From positions 3,134,501 to 3,198,500 of the forward strand of contig AP025573.1 in NCBI GenBank assembly GCA_022845895.1: DNA of 64,000 nt. The letters are read 5' to 3'. Numbering within the stretch: the stretch's first letter is position 1; each line of letters begins with the position of its first letter. Of the stretch, positions 44,139 through 53,179 are shown piece by piece. The notes under the pieces were generated by a model. The model saw nothing but the letters and a program-made list of their open reading frames with translations. It did not search any database and was not told the DNA's origin. The position numbers and the translations under genes are program-made. The stretch is from Lachnospiraceae bacterium (lineage in GTDB: Bacteria > Bacillota > Clostridia > Lachnospirales > Lachnospiraceae).

Positions 44139-45047
44139 TTACTGTCCGGCCGGCGTATACGTATTATCCACCGTATCAGCGGATACGAGATATACGATCC
44201 TTGATCCGTCTGTCCCTACGTACCTGCTGGCTCCTGTATCATCTGTAGCGCCGATATAAATCGTATACTTCTCCTCTTTTCCTGAAGCGGAATCCTCATA
44301 GACTGCTGTCACAGTGATACGGGTCTCTTCATCGAGGCCATAATTCTTAAGCTCCCCTCCCTCTGCGTGGTAATCTTCGCATGTCGTAAGAGACAGGGCT
44401 CCAAATCCTCCTGCCATCTCCGCCATATCCTCTTTTGCATCATAAGTGGTGGTATGTCCTCCCTCTGTCACTTCCACCTTTTTCAGATTCCCGCTGCTGA
44501 TTGACGGCACCGTATCTGTCTGCACATACTGTGCCAGATCAAAGGAAAGCGAGGATATGACCGTGCTGTCGACCGTATATACCTTACCGCTCCCTTTGAC
44601 GGCGGCATAATAATCTTCTCCTGCTGTCTGTCCGATATAGAGCGTCGTTTCCGCTCCTTCTTTACTCCTGAGTATAATCGTGTACTGCGGATTCTCCAGG
44701 CCATAATCAGACCAGTCATCCGGCTCTTCAAGCTCCCGTACGGCCTGGCACGCCGCAAGCGTATCCCCCATATTCTGTACTGTGCTCTGGTTCAATGGTA
44801 TCTCTCTGTCCGGAGCATAGTACCATTCTCCGTCCTCCCTGACAAATGACATCGTCCCATCTTCTTCTGTCCCTGTATAGGAAATCTCTGCTATATCCTC
44901 TTCGTTGGTGATGTATACCTTATCTTTCTCGGCCTCTTCTGCTTCTTTCTTTTCCAGGCTCTTGTTGTATAGTTGAAGTCCTGCATACAGGATAGACAGC
45001 ACTGCAAGTATACCGGCCAGTACAAATATAGTCTTTTTCTGCTTCAT
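44139..45047 (-). CDS. DUF4340 lipoprotein-like protein of a Gld-type ABC system
   Basis: A 302-residue protein with an N-terminal membrane helix and an extracellular beta-rich region with a repeated (Y/I)(T/E)(I/V)xIG pattern (YTIILRSKEG, YTIYIGATDD), characteristic of DUF4340. It is the fourth gene of a GldA-GldF-GldG-like set, 13 bases after the GldG-like gene. Function unknown; related systems act in gliding motility or general export. Confidence 0.82.
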   Translation of the reverse strand: MKQKKTIFVLAGILAVLSILYAGLQLYNKSLEKKEAEEAEKDKVYITNEEDIAEISYTGTEEDGTMSFVREDGEWYYAPDREIPLNQSTVQNMGDTLAACQAVRELEEPDDWSDYGLENPQYTIILRSKEGAETTLYIGQTAGEDYYAAVKGSGKVYTVDSTVISSLSFDLAQYVQTDTVPSISSGNLKKVEVTEGGHTTTYDAKEDMAEMAGGFGALSLTTCEDYHAEGGELKNYGLDEETRITVTAVYEDSASGKEEKYTIYIGATDDTGASRYVGTDGSRIVYLVSADTVDNTYTPAGQ

Positions 45048-45060
45048 CTCTTTTGCCTCC

Positions 45061-46455
45061 CTAAGCTTTCCGTCTTTTCAGCCAGCGCAGGAAGCCGTAT
45101 ATGAGTATCACGAGCGGGATGCCGAATATGACGGCAATGCTTATCACGCCCGCGTGCTGCATCGTGTTGTACGTCACTTCCAGGCTCTTTGGCTCTATTG
45201 CCACATTTTCCATATCTTCGTAGTTGGCGGCCACCGCATTGGAGAACAGCGTCAGATTTTCCAGGGTTGAGAAGGCGTCTGTCACCTGGGAATCTATAAG
45301 CGTGCCTGCCGATATCACGGTGAACCGGGCCTCTCCATCACCAACCGTCTCCGTGGCTACCGCACCGAGCGTATACGTGCCCTGCTTCTGATCCTCCTCC
45401 GTCACAGCATATCCATCTGAGGACGTCGTCATGAAGGGGGTCGTGGTTATCGTATCCCGGGAGGGGTCTGCCATATTCATGCCATGTGCATTGATAAGCA
45501 TCACCATGTCGGATGACATCCCCTCTGTCAAGCCAGAGGAAGCATCCAGCTCCGGGAATATATAATAATAGTTCCCCTGATAGCTGCGCTGCATATCTGC
45601 AATGTAACCCTCTTCCTGTTCCATGCCATAGTCCTTCATAAGTCCGTCCAGATTCGGGGTATCTTCCTGTGAGTCGCCGAGCAGCAGGAAGACTTTGCCG
45701 CCAGAGGCAAGGTAGGACGTTATCGTATCTCTTTCTTCTTCTGTTATGTCGGATACAGGGCTGTTCAGTATGAGCAGGCTGCAGTCTTCGGGTATCTTTC
45801 CTGTCATGATGAGATTCAGCTCTTCTTCCTCCATATTGTTCTTGGCAAGCAGGTCTGAGACAGAAGAAGAAAAGGTATCTTCCCCGTGTCCTGTCGTATA
45901 ATAGACCTTCCTGGCAGCATCGTCCGTCACATAATTGACTGCAGACGTGAACTGCCCTTCTCCATCGAACCGGGTTTCGGAAGCGCTTCCAGTCATATAG
46001 TAGGAAGACTCATCTGACACGATGATATCACCGAATGCCACCGTCGTGCTCTTCTGTGTATCTTTGCACGATATGAGGACCGTGTCTGATTCCACATTGT
46101 TGGCGGAGAGTTCGGACGGGTGGAGTACGGGGTCTATCCATTCTACAGCAATCTTATCCGAGAGGGATGCATATTTATTGATGAATGTCTTGATCCTGTC
46201 ATCTGTTTTCTCTTTCTCCGCAAATATCTTAAATGTGATGTCCGTGTCGAGCTTCTTCAATATTTTCTTACTTTTGTCTGATATTTCATATATCCTGTTG
46301 TCGCTGATATCAATACGTTTCACTTTCTCCGGCAGCTGTCCGGCAATAAGGTTCACTACAATCACTATGGCGATTACAAGCACGATGGCTCCGACGCTGT
46401 AGCTTCCGTTACGGGATGCTGCGCTGTGAAATAATCTCTTTATTCTGTCTTGCAT
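45061..46455 (-). CDS. GldG-like ABC-associated membrane protein
   Basis: A 464-residue protein. An N-terminal helix (VGAIVLVIAIVIVVNLIAG), a long extracellular part containing a GldG/ABC-uncharacterised domain (DNRIYEISDKSKKILKKLD; YYTTGHGEDT; LLILNSPVSDI) and a C-terminal helix with a basic tail. Partner of the adjacent ABC permease. The extracellular region may bind the substrate. Confidence 0.85.
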   Translation of the reverse strand: MQDRIKRLFHSAASRNGSYSVGAIVLVIAIVIVVNLIAGQLPEKVKRIDISDNRIYEISDKSKKILKKLDTDITFKIFAEKEKTDDRIKTFINKYASLSDKIAVEWIDPVLHPSELSANNVESDTVLISCKDTQKSTTVAFGDIIVSDESSYYMTGSASETRFDGEGQFTSAVNYVTDDAARKVYYTTGHGEDTFSSSVSDLLAKNNMEEEELNLIMTGKIPEDCSLLILNSPVSDITEEERDTITSYLASGGKVFLLLGDSQEDTPNLDGLMKDYGMEQEEGYIADMQRSYQGNYYYIFPELDASSGLTEGMSSDMVMLINAHGMNMADPSRDTITTTPFMTTSSDGYAVTEEDQKQGTYTLGAVATETVGDGEARFTVISAGTLIDSQVTDAFSTLENLTLFSNAVAANYEDMENVAIEPKSLEVTYNTMQHAGVISIAVIFGIPLVILIYGFLRWLKRRKA

Positions 46456-46464
46456 ATGTTCCTC

Positions 46465-47331
46465 CTAACTCCAGCGTCTTTTCTGTATCATCTGCATAGT
46501 CAAAAATATAAATAGGCCTGCCAGGGACACATCAAATATCAAGCTGCCCACATCCAGCAGGCTGTTCGATGCGATACCCGTCAGCACATCTGCCAATGAA
46601 AACCTGCCGAGCAGATTGGAGAGGGCTCCTTCAAGGAGAGAGGCCTTCGTAATCCCGATGATGACGCAGATGATGACCACGGCTGTCTCAAGCGTCGCTG
46701 CAATCAGCCAGTTCTTCGTCATCTGATAGATGCCGAGCACAAGGACGGCAGCCAGGATAATGATGCCGGCCGCATTGCCCGCCGCGCTGCCCGGCAGGAA
46801 ATCTGCGATGCCGCTCCACAGATAGGAAAGCAGCAGTACGCCGAAGGTAGATATGGCCGCGATAATCGGACTTTCCGTCAGTGACGAAAGGAACATCCCG
46901 ACCGCGATGTATACGCAGCCTATGAGGAAGAATGCAAGGATGGACAGATAGTCCACCACAAGATATGCAGTTCCTTGTGTCATGATAATCAGAGGGAATA
47001 TAAGATATATCACACATGGTACCGCAAAGATGGATACCATGGCCAGATATTTACCAAGCACGACCTTCCACAGGCTGACCGGAGCAGTGAGCAGCATCTG
47101 GTCCGTCTTATTCTTCCTGTCTTCCGCAAAGCTTCTCATGGTCAGAATCGGGACCGCGATCATGAATACGAAATGAATGCTGGACAGCACATAGGAGAAA
47201 TACGGATATCCGTAATTCAGGTTGAATGCCATGAAATAGACTCCCGTAAACGCTACCAAAAATGCAATGAACACATATCCCACCATCGTGTGGAAATAAG
47301 ACTTAAGCTCTCTTCTATATATTGCTCTCAT
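46465..47331 (-). CDS. ABC-2 type permease (GldF-like)
   Basis: A 288-residue membrane protein with six predicted helices; MRAIYRRELKSYFHTMVGYVF is the typical start of the ABC-2 permease group. Its start overlaps the end of the ATPase gene by 17 bases, showing that they are made together. Confidence 0.88.
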   Translation of the reverse strand: MRAIYRRELKSYFHTMVGYVFIAFLVAFTGVYFMAFNLNYGYPYFSYVLSSIHFVFMIAVPILTMRSFAEDRKNKTDQMLLTAPVSLWKVVLGKYLAMVSIFAVPCVIYLIFPLIIMTQGTAYLVVDYLSILAFFLIGCVYIAVGMFLSSLTESPIIAAISTFGVLLLSYLWSGIADFLPGSAAGNAAGIIILAAVLVLGIYQMTKNWLIAATLETAVVIICVIIGITKASLLEGALSNLLGRFSLADVLTGIASNSLLDVGSLIFDVSLAGLFIFLTMQMIQKRRWS

Positions 47332-48277
47332 CCGTCTCGGCCTCCTTCCCTTCCTGTGTCAGTTCAAGGAACACTTCTTCAAGCGTGGATTTGACAAGCC
47401 TGAGTTCCTGAAGAGGAACCTTTTGTTCCGCAAATGCAAGAAACAGCTTTTCCCTGATATCTTCCTTATTCCTGCCCTGGATCCGCACGGTGGTGACACC
47501 TTCGTCTTCTGCGCTGTATTCTGCAGCCTCGATACATTCCAGGCTTCCGAGAATCTTCCGTATCCGGTCTTCCGGTTCCCGTGCCTGAATCTGGGTGTAA
47601 GCGGTCTTATTCATCAGATTTTCCAGATTATCCGGCGTATCGCTCGCCACAAGCCGCCCTCTGGATATGATCATGATATAATCGCACACCTCACGGATTT
47701 CGGCCAGGATATGTGAACTCAGGATTACCGTATGCCTCTTGGCGAGGCTCCGGATCAGCTGCCGTATCTCGATGATCTGCTTCGGGTCGAGTCCCACCGT
47801 CGGTTCATCCAGTATGATAATCTCCGGAAAGCCAAGTATTGCCTGGGCAAGCCCCACCCTCTGCCTGTAGCCCTTGGATAAGTTGTGGATAAGCCTGTTC
47901 TCTGATTCTTTGAGCTTTGTCAGCTCCATCGCTTCCGCAATCTGCTCCTCCAGCTTATCCTTCGGTATCTTCTTTAGTTCCCCTGCAAAGCAGAGATATT
48001 CCCGGACCGTCATCTCCATATAAAGCGGAGGCTGTTCCGGCAGATAGCCGATATGCTTCTTCGCCTCCTCTGGCTCTTTGAGGATGTCATGACCATCAAT
48101 CAGCACCTCACCTTCCGTGGCACCTATGTAACCTGTCATGATATTCATAGTGGTCGATTTCCCGGCCCCGTTCGGACCGAGGAACCCGTATATCTGCCCC
48201 TTCTCCACCTGGAAGCTCAGGCCGTCAACCGCCAGATGCCTTCCATATCTTTTCACAAGATTTTTAACTTCTATCAA
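47315..48277 (-). CDS. ABC transporter ATP-binding protein (GldA-like)
   Basis: A 320-residue ATPase with Walker A (GPNGAGKST), signature (LSKGYRQRVGLAQ) and Walker B (IIILDEPTVGLD), plus a C-terminal domain common in export ATPases. The TTG at 48277 is the likely start, since GGGAGGG is 7 bases before it and the ATPase fold starts there; the ATG at 48313 gives an unmatched extension. First gene of the four-gene Gld-like operon. Confidence 0.88.
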   Translation of the reverse strand: MIEVKNLVKRYGRHLAVDGLSFQVEKGQIYGFLGPNGAGKSTTMNIMTGYIGATEGEVLIDGHDILKEPEEAKKHIGYLPEQPPLYMEMTVREYLCFAGELKKIPKDKLEEQIAEAMELTKLKESENRLIHNLSKGYRQRVGLAQAILGFPEIIILDEPTVGLDPKQIIEIRQLIRSLAKRHTVILSSHILAEIREVCDYIMIISRGRLVASDTPDNLENLMNKTAYTQIQAREPEDRIRKILGSLECIEAAEYSAEDEGVTTVRIQGRNKEDIREKLFLAFAEQKVPLQELRLVKSTLEEVFLELTQEGKEAETDESNI

Positions 48278-48370
48278 AGTCTTCCCTCCCGGCAACAAAA
48301 TTTTCTCTATCATAAGATATCTTCTTGAAATCCATGTGGTAAATATATGATTTTTCTGTGAAAAAAAAGT

Positions 48371-48417
48371 ACCGGCATGCTCCGGGAGCGCATGCCGCGC
48401 TCCACCGACATACCGGT
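48371..48417 (-). terminator. Terminator downstream of the Spo0A_C-domain gene
   Basis: ACCGGTATG pairs with CATGCCGGT and an inner GGAGCGC with GCGCTCC; on the minus strand the hairpin runs into ACTTTTTTTT. Confidence 0.85.
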
Positions 48418-48427
48418 ATCGCTGTTC

Positions 48428-48769
48428 TTACTCAGATAACTGTTTCTTCACATACAATGCAAGACATGATATGAGCCTGGAGTTCTTCGGCCTGTTCTTG
48501 TTGTCGATGAATATCTCCGCCAGGAGCTGTGGGCTCCCGTGCCTGAACATTACATCAGCAGCTGTCCGAATATTACGTTCCACACAGGAAATAGACGTAT
48601 GATATTGTTCCGCTATTCTGGGATAGATGTTCTTAGATATGTATAAAAGATTCTCCTCTTCCTCGATTGCTATCGCGATAGCCAGCGTCAGATAATAATA
48701 TCCTAAATATGTACTGTTCACCCCCAACTGATATAAAATATACTTGATTTTTTCCTGCAACTGCACCAT
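48428..48769 (-). CDS. Stand-alone Spo0A C-terminal domain protein
   Basis: A 113-residue protein consisting of the all-helical Spo0A DNA-binding domain, without the receiver domain. Conserved parts are ILYQLGVNSTYLGYYYLTLAI, YPRIAEQYHTSISCVERNIRTAADVMF and RPKNSRLISCLALYVKK, each cited in pieces shorter than the whole. The recognition helix (SISCVERNIR) is intact, so it may bind 0A-box-like DNA without phosphorylation control. Monocistronic, with its own terminator. Role unknown. Confidence 0.88.
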   Translation of the reverse strand: MVQLQEKIKYILYQLGVNSTYLGYYYLTLAIAIAIEEEENLLYISKNIYPRIAEQYHTSISCVERNIRTAADVMFRHGSPQLLAEIFIDNKNRPKNSRLISCLALYVKKQLSE

Positions 48770-49099
48770 TTGCTACACCACCTTTACTTCCTAATATTAT
48801 CACTGGTAAATATACCCATCAAGAAATTTGACACGACAAAATTTGTCACAAATTGTAATATTCCGCCTCAGAATAAGTCATATTGTATTTATGTCCCTAT
48901 ATTCAAAAGCCCCAAAAAAAGACAGGAAAATCAGATTATTTTCCTGTCTGTGCCATTCTATGATTCTACCTTCTTTCAAGGAAACGTCCCTCAATATTTG
49001 ACATCACATTTATCTTATAGAAAAGGTATTCTTTTTTCAACTGTCTGTCTGCCAATAGATAATTGATGGCTCTGAACAGCCGCAATGCTCTGTTCCGAG
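48770..49099. other. Intergenic region between Spo0A_C and PurF-like genes
   Basis: No gene is seen here. It holds the PurF-side terminator and the AT-rich upstream region of the Spo0A_C gene. A TTTTGTCGTG stretch near 48840 (minus strand) resembles half of a 0A box (TTTGTCGAA), which would fit autoregulation, but the match is partial. Confidence 0.5.
48914..48948 (-). terminator. Terminator downstream of the PurF-like gene
   Basis: GACAGGAAAAT and ATTTTCCTGTC pair perfectly over 11 bases; on the minus strand seven T follow. It lies about 150 bases after the stop of the PurF-like gene. Confidence 0.85.
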
Positions 49100-50512
49100 C
49101 TACTCTTTTCCATCAAAGCAGTAAGTACAGAGCTTGCATGGCTCTATACCAATGGATGCCGTCAGGTCGTCGAGCCTGTGGTAACGCAGCGTGGTAAAGT
49201 TCTGCTGCCTGCGGATTGCTTCTACCATCTCTGCATATTTGCAGCTGCATGGATTGGCATATTCATCCAGCACTTCCTGCGGACAATCGTCTCCTTCCCT
49301 CTCCTTGATGACTCTTCTTGTAATCAGCTCCATCTCTGTCTTTGAACGTGAGAAGTTCAGAAATTTACAGCCGTATAGCAGCGGCGGACATGCAGGGCGT
49401 ACGTGCACTTCCTTCGCTCCGCTGTGATACAGGAACTCTGTCGTCTCGCGAAGCTGTGTTCCTCTCACGATGGAATCATCTATAAGGAGCAGCTTCTTAT
49501 TCTCAATCAGAGCCTGAACCGGTATGAGTTTCATCCGCGCGATCAGATCACGCTGGCTCTGATTCTGCGGCATGAAAGACCTCGGCCACGTAGGTGTATA
49601 TTTGATGAATGGTCTGGCGTACGGTATCCCTGATTCATTGGCATAACCGATTGCGTGCGCGATGCCTGAATCCGGCACGCCAGCTACCACATCCGGATGG
49701 ACCTCCCCACCGTCACGCTTTGCAAGCATGCTGCCGCATTTGTAACGCATTTCCTCGACATTGACCCCTTCGTAGGCGGAAGTCGGATATCCGTAGTATA
49801 CCCAGAGGAACGAACAGATTTTCATCTCCTCCTGGGGCTCCCCTACCGTCTCCACCCCCTCGGGCGTGATAAATACGATTTCTGCCGGTCCCAGTTCTTT
49901 GAAATCTGTATAGCCCAGATTGATGTATGCGAAGCTTTCAAAAGATACGCAGAATGCGTCCTCCTTATGTCCGATCACAAGAGGCGTTCTTCCAAACCGG
50001 TCCCTGGCGGCATACAGACCGTCCTTTGTCATCAGAAGCAGCGTCATGGAACCATCTATAATCTCCTGCACATAACGGATACCTTCCACGATGGATGATT
50101 TCTTGCAGATCAGCGATGCAATCAGCTCTGTTGCATTGACTTTTCCGCCGCTCATCTCCTGGAAATGCGTATGCCCGTCTTCGTACACGAGCTTAAGAAG
50201 CCTGTCCAGATTGTTGATCTTACCTACCGTTGTAATCGCAAAGCTGCCCAGATGAGACTGTATCAGGAGAGGCTGCGGTTCAAAATCAGAGATACAGCCG
50301 ATTCCAAGGTTGCCTTCCATCTCATCCACATCCCGTTCGAACTTTGTACGGAACGGTGAATTCTCTATGTTATGTATGGCACGGTTGAATCCGTTTTCCC
50401 CATAAGTTGCCATCCCACCTCTTCTCGTACCGAGATGGGAATGATAATCTACACCATAAAAAAGCTCCAATGTACAATCAGTCTTGGATGCCACGCCAAA
50501 AAAACCACCCAT
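49100..50512 (-). CDS. Amidophosphoribosyltransferase-like protein (PurF family) lacking the N-terminal Cys
   Basis: A 470-residue PurF-family protein. The PRPP-binding motif (LLLIDDSIVRGTQL) and the C-terminal Cys of an Fe-S cluster (CSCKYAEM, CKLCTYC) are present. The N terminus reads MGGFFGVASK where active PurF begins with Cys1 (CGVFGI), so the glutamine-cleaving nucleophile is missing. The remaining Ntn domain is intact in outline (YHSHLGTRRGGMA). It may use free ammonia, another partner, or have a regulatory role. Not in a purine operon; transcribed alone with a strong terminator. Confidence 0.85.
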   Translation of the reverse strand: MGGFFGVASKTDCTLELFYGVDYHSHLGTRRGGMATYGENGFNRAIHNIENSPFRTKFERDVDEMEGNLGIGCISDFEPQPLLIQSHLGSFAITTVGKINNLDRLLKLVYEDGHTHFQEMSGGKVNATELIASLICKKSSIVEGIRYVQEIIDGSMTLLLMTKDGLYAARDRFGRTPLVIGHKEDAFCVSFESFAYINLGYTDFKELGPAEIVFITPEGVETVGEPQEEMKICSFLWVYYGYPTSAYEGVNVEEMRYKCGSMLAKRDGGEVHPDVVAGVPDSGIAHAIGYANESGIPYARPFIKYTPTWPRSFMPQNQSQRDLIARMKLIPVQALIENKKLLLIDDSIVRGTQLRETTEFLYHSGAKEVHVRPACPPLLYGCKFLNFSRSKTEMELITRRVIKEREGDDCPQEVLDEYANPCSCKYAEMVEAIRRQQNFTTLRYHRLDDLTASIGIEPCKLCTYCFDGKE

Positions 50513-50621
50513 TATATAATTCTCCTTTTCTGTTAACGAAATTAGTAATCCTGCTCAACCTTCTATAGTGTAGCATGAACACTAAAAAAATAGCAACCGC
50601 CTTTCTTACATCCGTGAAAGC

Positions 50622-51746
50622 TTATATCTCAATCAACTCGTATTCTTCCCGCCCGAGCCCTATCTTCACGGCATGTGCCACGCCTGTCTTCCAGTTCGTA
50701 TCCGGGTGCGTCATATGGAAATGGTCATGATGTCCTGTCCCATCCTGGCAGTCTTTACAGTTCTCATGGAGCACGCTGCCGTTCTGGAGCACAGGCTGAC
50801 TGTTGCACAAGTCTGCGCAGGCCACATCAAGGGCCACCGGATCATAGGAAGCCAGCATCCCCACATTAGGGATGATAGGCACATCATTCTCCGAATGGCA
50901 GTCACAGTTTGGCGACACATCGCAGATAAGCGATATGTGGAAGCATGGCCTGCCCTGACAGACTGCCTTGCTGTACTCTGCTATCTTGCAGTTCAGAACA
51001 TCATTGGAATTGCTCTCGGTAGGATGTACGGCATCCTTTGGACAGGCTCCGATGCAGCGTCCGCATCCGACACACTTGTCCCTGTCTATGTATGCCTTGC
51101 CATCCGTAATAACCGGCGCATCGTGGGCGCATATCCTCTGACAGGCTCCGCAGCCGATACAGTATTCCTGATCCACGGCCGGCTTTCCCTGATTGTGCAT
51201 CTCCATCTTCCCCGCACGTGAACCGCAGCCCATACCGATATTCTTCAGCGCTCCCCCGAACCCGGTGCTCTCATGCCCCTTGAAATGGGTGAGCGTGATA
51301 AAGATATCCGCATCCATGACTGCCTGCCCAATCTTCGCCTCTTTGACATATTCACCGTCTATCGGCACGAGTGCCTCGTCGGTTCCTTTCAGCCCGTCTG
51401 CAATCAGGACATGGCAGCCGGTGGAAAATGGTGAGAATCCGTTGGCATATGCCGTATCGATGTGGTCCAGGGCATTCTTTCTGCTGCCGACATAGAGCGT
51501 ATTGCAGTCGGTCAGGAATGGCTTGCCCCCTTGTTCCTTTACAATATCTGCCACCACTTTCGCATAGTTCGGGCGCAGGAATGCTAGATTGCCATATTCT
51601 CCGAAGTGTATCTTGATTGCCGCGTACTTATCTTCAAAATCAATCTCTTTCATTCCTGCGGTTATACAGAGGCGCCTCAGCTTCTGTAGCAGATTTTCAT
51701 TAGCCGTGGCTTTAAAGTCCGTATAAAATACTTTTGATTTATCCAT
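50622..51746 (-). CDS. DUF362 domain protein with 4Fe-4S ferredoxin module
   Basis: A 374-residue protein. The N-terminal DUF362 fold (VFYTDFKATANENLL; IKIHFGEYGN; LTHFKGHESTGFGGALKN in part) surrounds a central pair of 4Fe-4S motifs (CIGCGACQRIC and CVGCGRCIGACPK, residues about 190-235). Cytosolic. Widespread in anaerobes and of unknown reaction. Monocistronic with its own promoter. Confidence 0.88.
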   Translation of the reverse strand: MDKSKVFYTDFKATANENLLQKLRRLCITAGMKEIDFEDKYAAIKIHFGEYGNLAFLRPNYAKVVADIVKEQGGKPFLTDCNTLYVGSRKNALDHIDTAYANGFSPFSTGCHVLIADGLKGTDEALVPIDGEYVKEAKIGQAVMDADIFITLTHFKGHESTGFGGALKNIGMGCGSRAGKMEMHNQGKPAVDQEYCIGCGACQRICAHDAPVITDGKAYIDRDKCVGCGRCIGACPKDAVHPTESNSNDVLNCKIAEYSKAVCQGRPCFHISLICDVSPNCDCHSENDVPIIPNVGMLASYDPVALDVACADLCNSQPVLQNGSVLHENCKDCQDGTGHHDHFHMTHPDTNWKTGVAHAVKIGLGREEYELIEI

Positions 51747-51798
51747 GTTTTCCTCCTTCTACATCCTATCTGGACTGTCGTTCCTGTCTGATATTTCC

Positions 51799-51827
51799 AT
51801 TTTACATGAATCTGAATTAGATGTAAA
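51799..51827 (-). promoter_or_regulatory. Promoter of the DUF362 gene
   Basis: TTTACA (51827-51822), 17 bases, TAAAAT (51804-51799), about 50 bases before the start codon. Confidence 0.55.
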
Positions 51828-51904
51828 GAAGCGCTGATTTCCCCTGGCTCCTATGATATAATATTATCACTATACAAAGGGGGAGAATTAAACCACTTGA
51901 AAGC

Positions 51905-51943
51905 AACGGGGAAAGCTCATCTACGTATGAGTCTTTCCCCGTT
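51905..51943. terminator. Strong hairpin in the gap between DUF362 and flippase genes
   Basis: AACGGGGAAAG pairs with CTTTCCCCGTT, extended by CTCAT/ATGAG. It is within a 398-base gap (51747-52144) that otherwise has no recognisable gene. A TATAAT-like box and a GGGGGAG stretch lie just before the hairpin on the plus strand, so a short RNA cannot be excluded. Confidence 0.55.
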
Positions 51944-52144
51944 TAAATATCACAAGATAATATGAATTTCATAATAGTGTTAGGCGAAGTCCGGCAGCCA
52001 TACTGCTTCATAAGTACAACCGCCGTCTTCTTTGATTGATATATTTATTATACTAGATGATTGTGAATCGAATGTGTCGAAAGGTGGAAATGTTTATAAA
52101 TATTCTTAAGAAAACAGGAAGGTTCCGCTCTATAATATAAAATA

Positions 52145-53179
52145 TTATCTTCTCTTCTTCACTGCACAGATCAGTATGAGCATCAGTCCGCTCCATGCAA
52201 GCAGGAAGTAGAAACTGATCCCGCGACTCAGCAGTACGGCTGCCGTCATCGAGCTTCCGCTGTATATGCTGCCGAAGAGCTGGATGAAGGCGAACTCGCT
52301 TATCCCCATCGCTCCCGGTAGCGGCAGCAATGCCCCCGTCATATAGACGAGTACCTGCAGGACGAAGAGGTGAAGGAACGTAACACCATGGTATCCAAGC
52401 GCCAGATATACCATATATGGAACGCCAAACCAGCACACAATCTGAATCGTGCTGATAAGAAGCATCTTTACTATGTCTTTTTTATGTCGTTTCATCATGT
52501 GGGCGCACGCGTGAAACTCCTCAAACCCTGCTTCTGTCTTCACAATCCATTCCTGCTTCTTCTCTTCCTTTACGAACGGAAGCTTCGGTATGAGCCGCTC
52601 AGCCAGCCCTGACAGCTTCTTCCCCATCTTCTCAGAGAATATGACCGTGAGCAGGAACAGCACGAAGACGGCATTCATGAGAAATCCTGCGGCGGCGAGA
52701 ACCTTTACCGATAACGGCATCTCGATTCCCATGACGGGAATCAGTATGGCCGCCAGTATTTCAAATACAAACACTACCGCCTGGAACCCTGCAAGTTCCA
52801 TAAGCAGCGCAAGTGAACCGTGGGACAGCTCTATGTTATCCTTCTTCATCATATACAGCTGCATTGGCTGCCCTCCCGTGGAGGATGGTGTGATCGAACT
52901 GAAAAAGAAGCCGGTATAAGCGTACTTCATACCCTGGGCAAAGGACACAGGGTGCCCCATCGTTCGAAGCAGAATCTTAAGATTCAGTCCCTCGGCAACG
53001 TGGAAGGTTCCGGCCATCAAAAGGCCCAGTGCAATAGATGGAAATGAAGCTGACGCGGCTATCTCTACTATCTGACCGACATCCTTCCCTCTCATCAGGC
53101 AGAAGAAAAGAAGCAAGAGAAACAATAGAAATACTAGCATCTGCTTTCCTGTTTTTTGAATTGTCATCGTATTATTCAT
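52145..53179 (-). CDS. Lysylphosphatidylglycerol synthase/flippase-like membrane protein (YbhN/AglD family)
   Basis: A 344-residue polytopic protein with about eight helices. The start MNNTMTIQKTGKQMLVFLLF, the block GMKYAYTGFFFSSITPSSTGGQPMQ (in part) and PLPGAMGISEFAF are typical of the UPF0104/LPG-synthase TM family. No soluble aminoacyltransferase domain, so it is more a lipid or glycolipid flippase-like protein. ATG overlaps the stop of the deacetylase gene by 8 bases. Last gene of the glycolipid operon. Confidence 0.82.
   Translation of the reverse strand: MNNTMTIQKTGKQMLVFLLFLLLLFFCLMRGKDVGQIVEIAASASFPSIALGLLMAGTFHVAEGLNLKILLRTMGHPVSFAQGMKYAYTGFFFSSITPSSTGGQPMQLYMMKKDNIELSHGSLALLMELAGFQAVVFVFEILAAILIPVMGIEMPLSVKVLAAAGFLMNAVFVLFLLTVIFSEKMGKKLSGLAERLIPKLPFVKEEKKQEWIVKTEAGFEEFHACAHMMKRHKKDIVKMLLISTIQIVCWFGVPYMVYLALGYHGVTFLHLFVLQVLVYMTGALLPLPGAMGISEFAFIQLFGSIYSGSSMTAAVLLSRGISFYFLLAWSGLMLILICAVKKRR

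Noticed and set aside
51962..52040. A 25-codon plus-strand peptide ORF in the 51747-52144 gap
   Set aside because: ATG lacks a ribosome binding site and the peptide matches no known leader or pheromone pattern.
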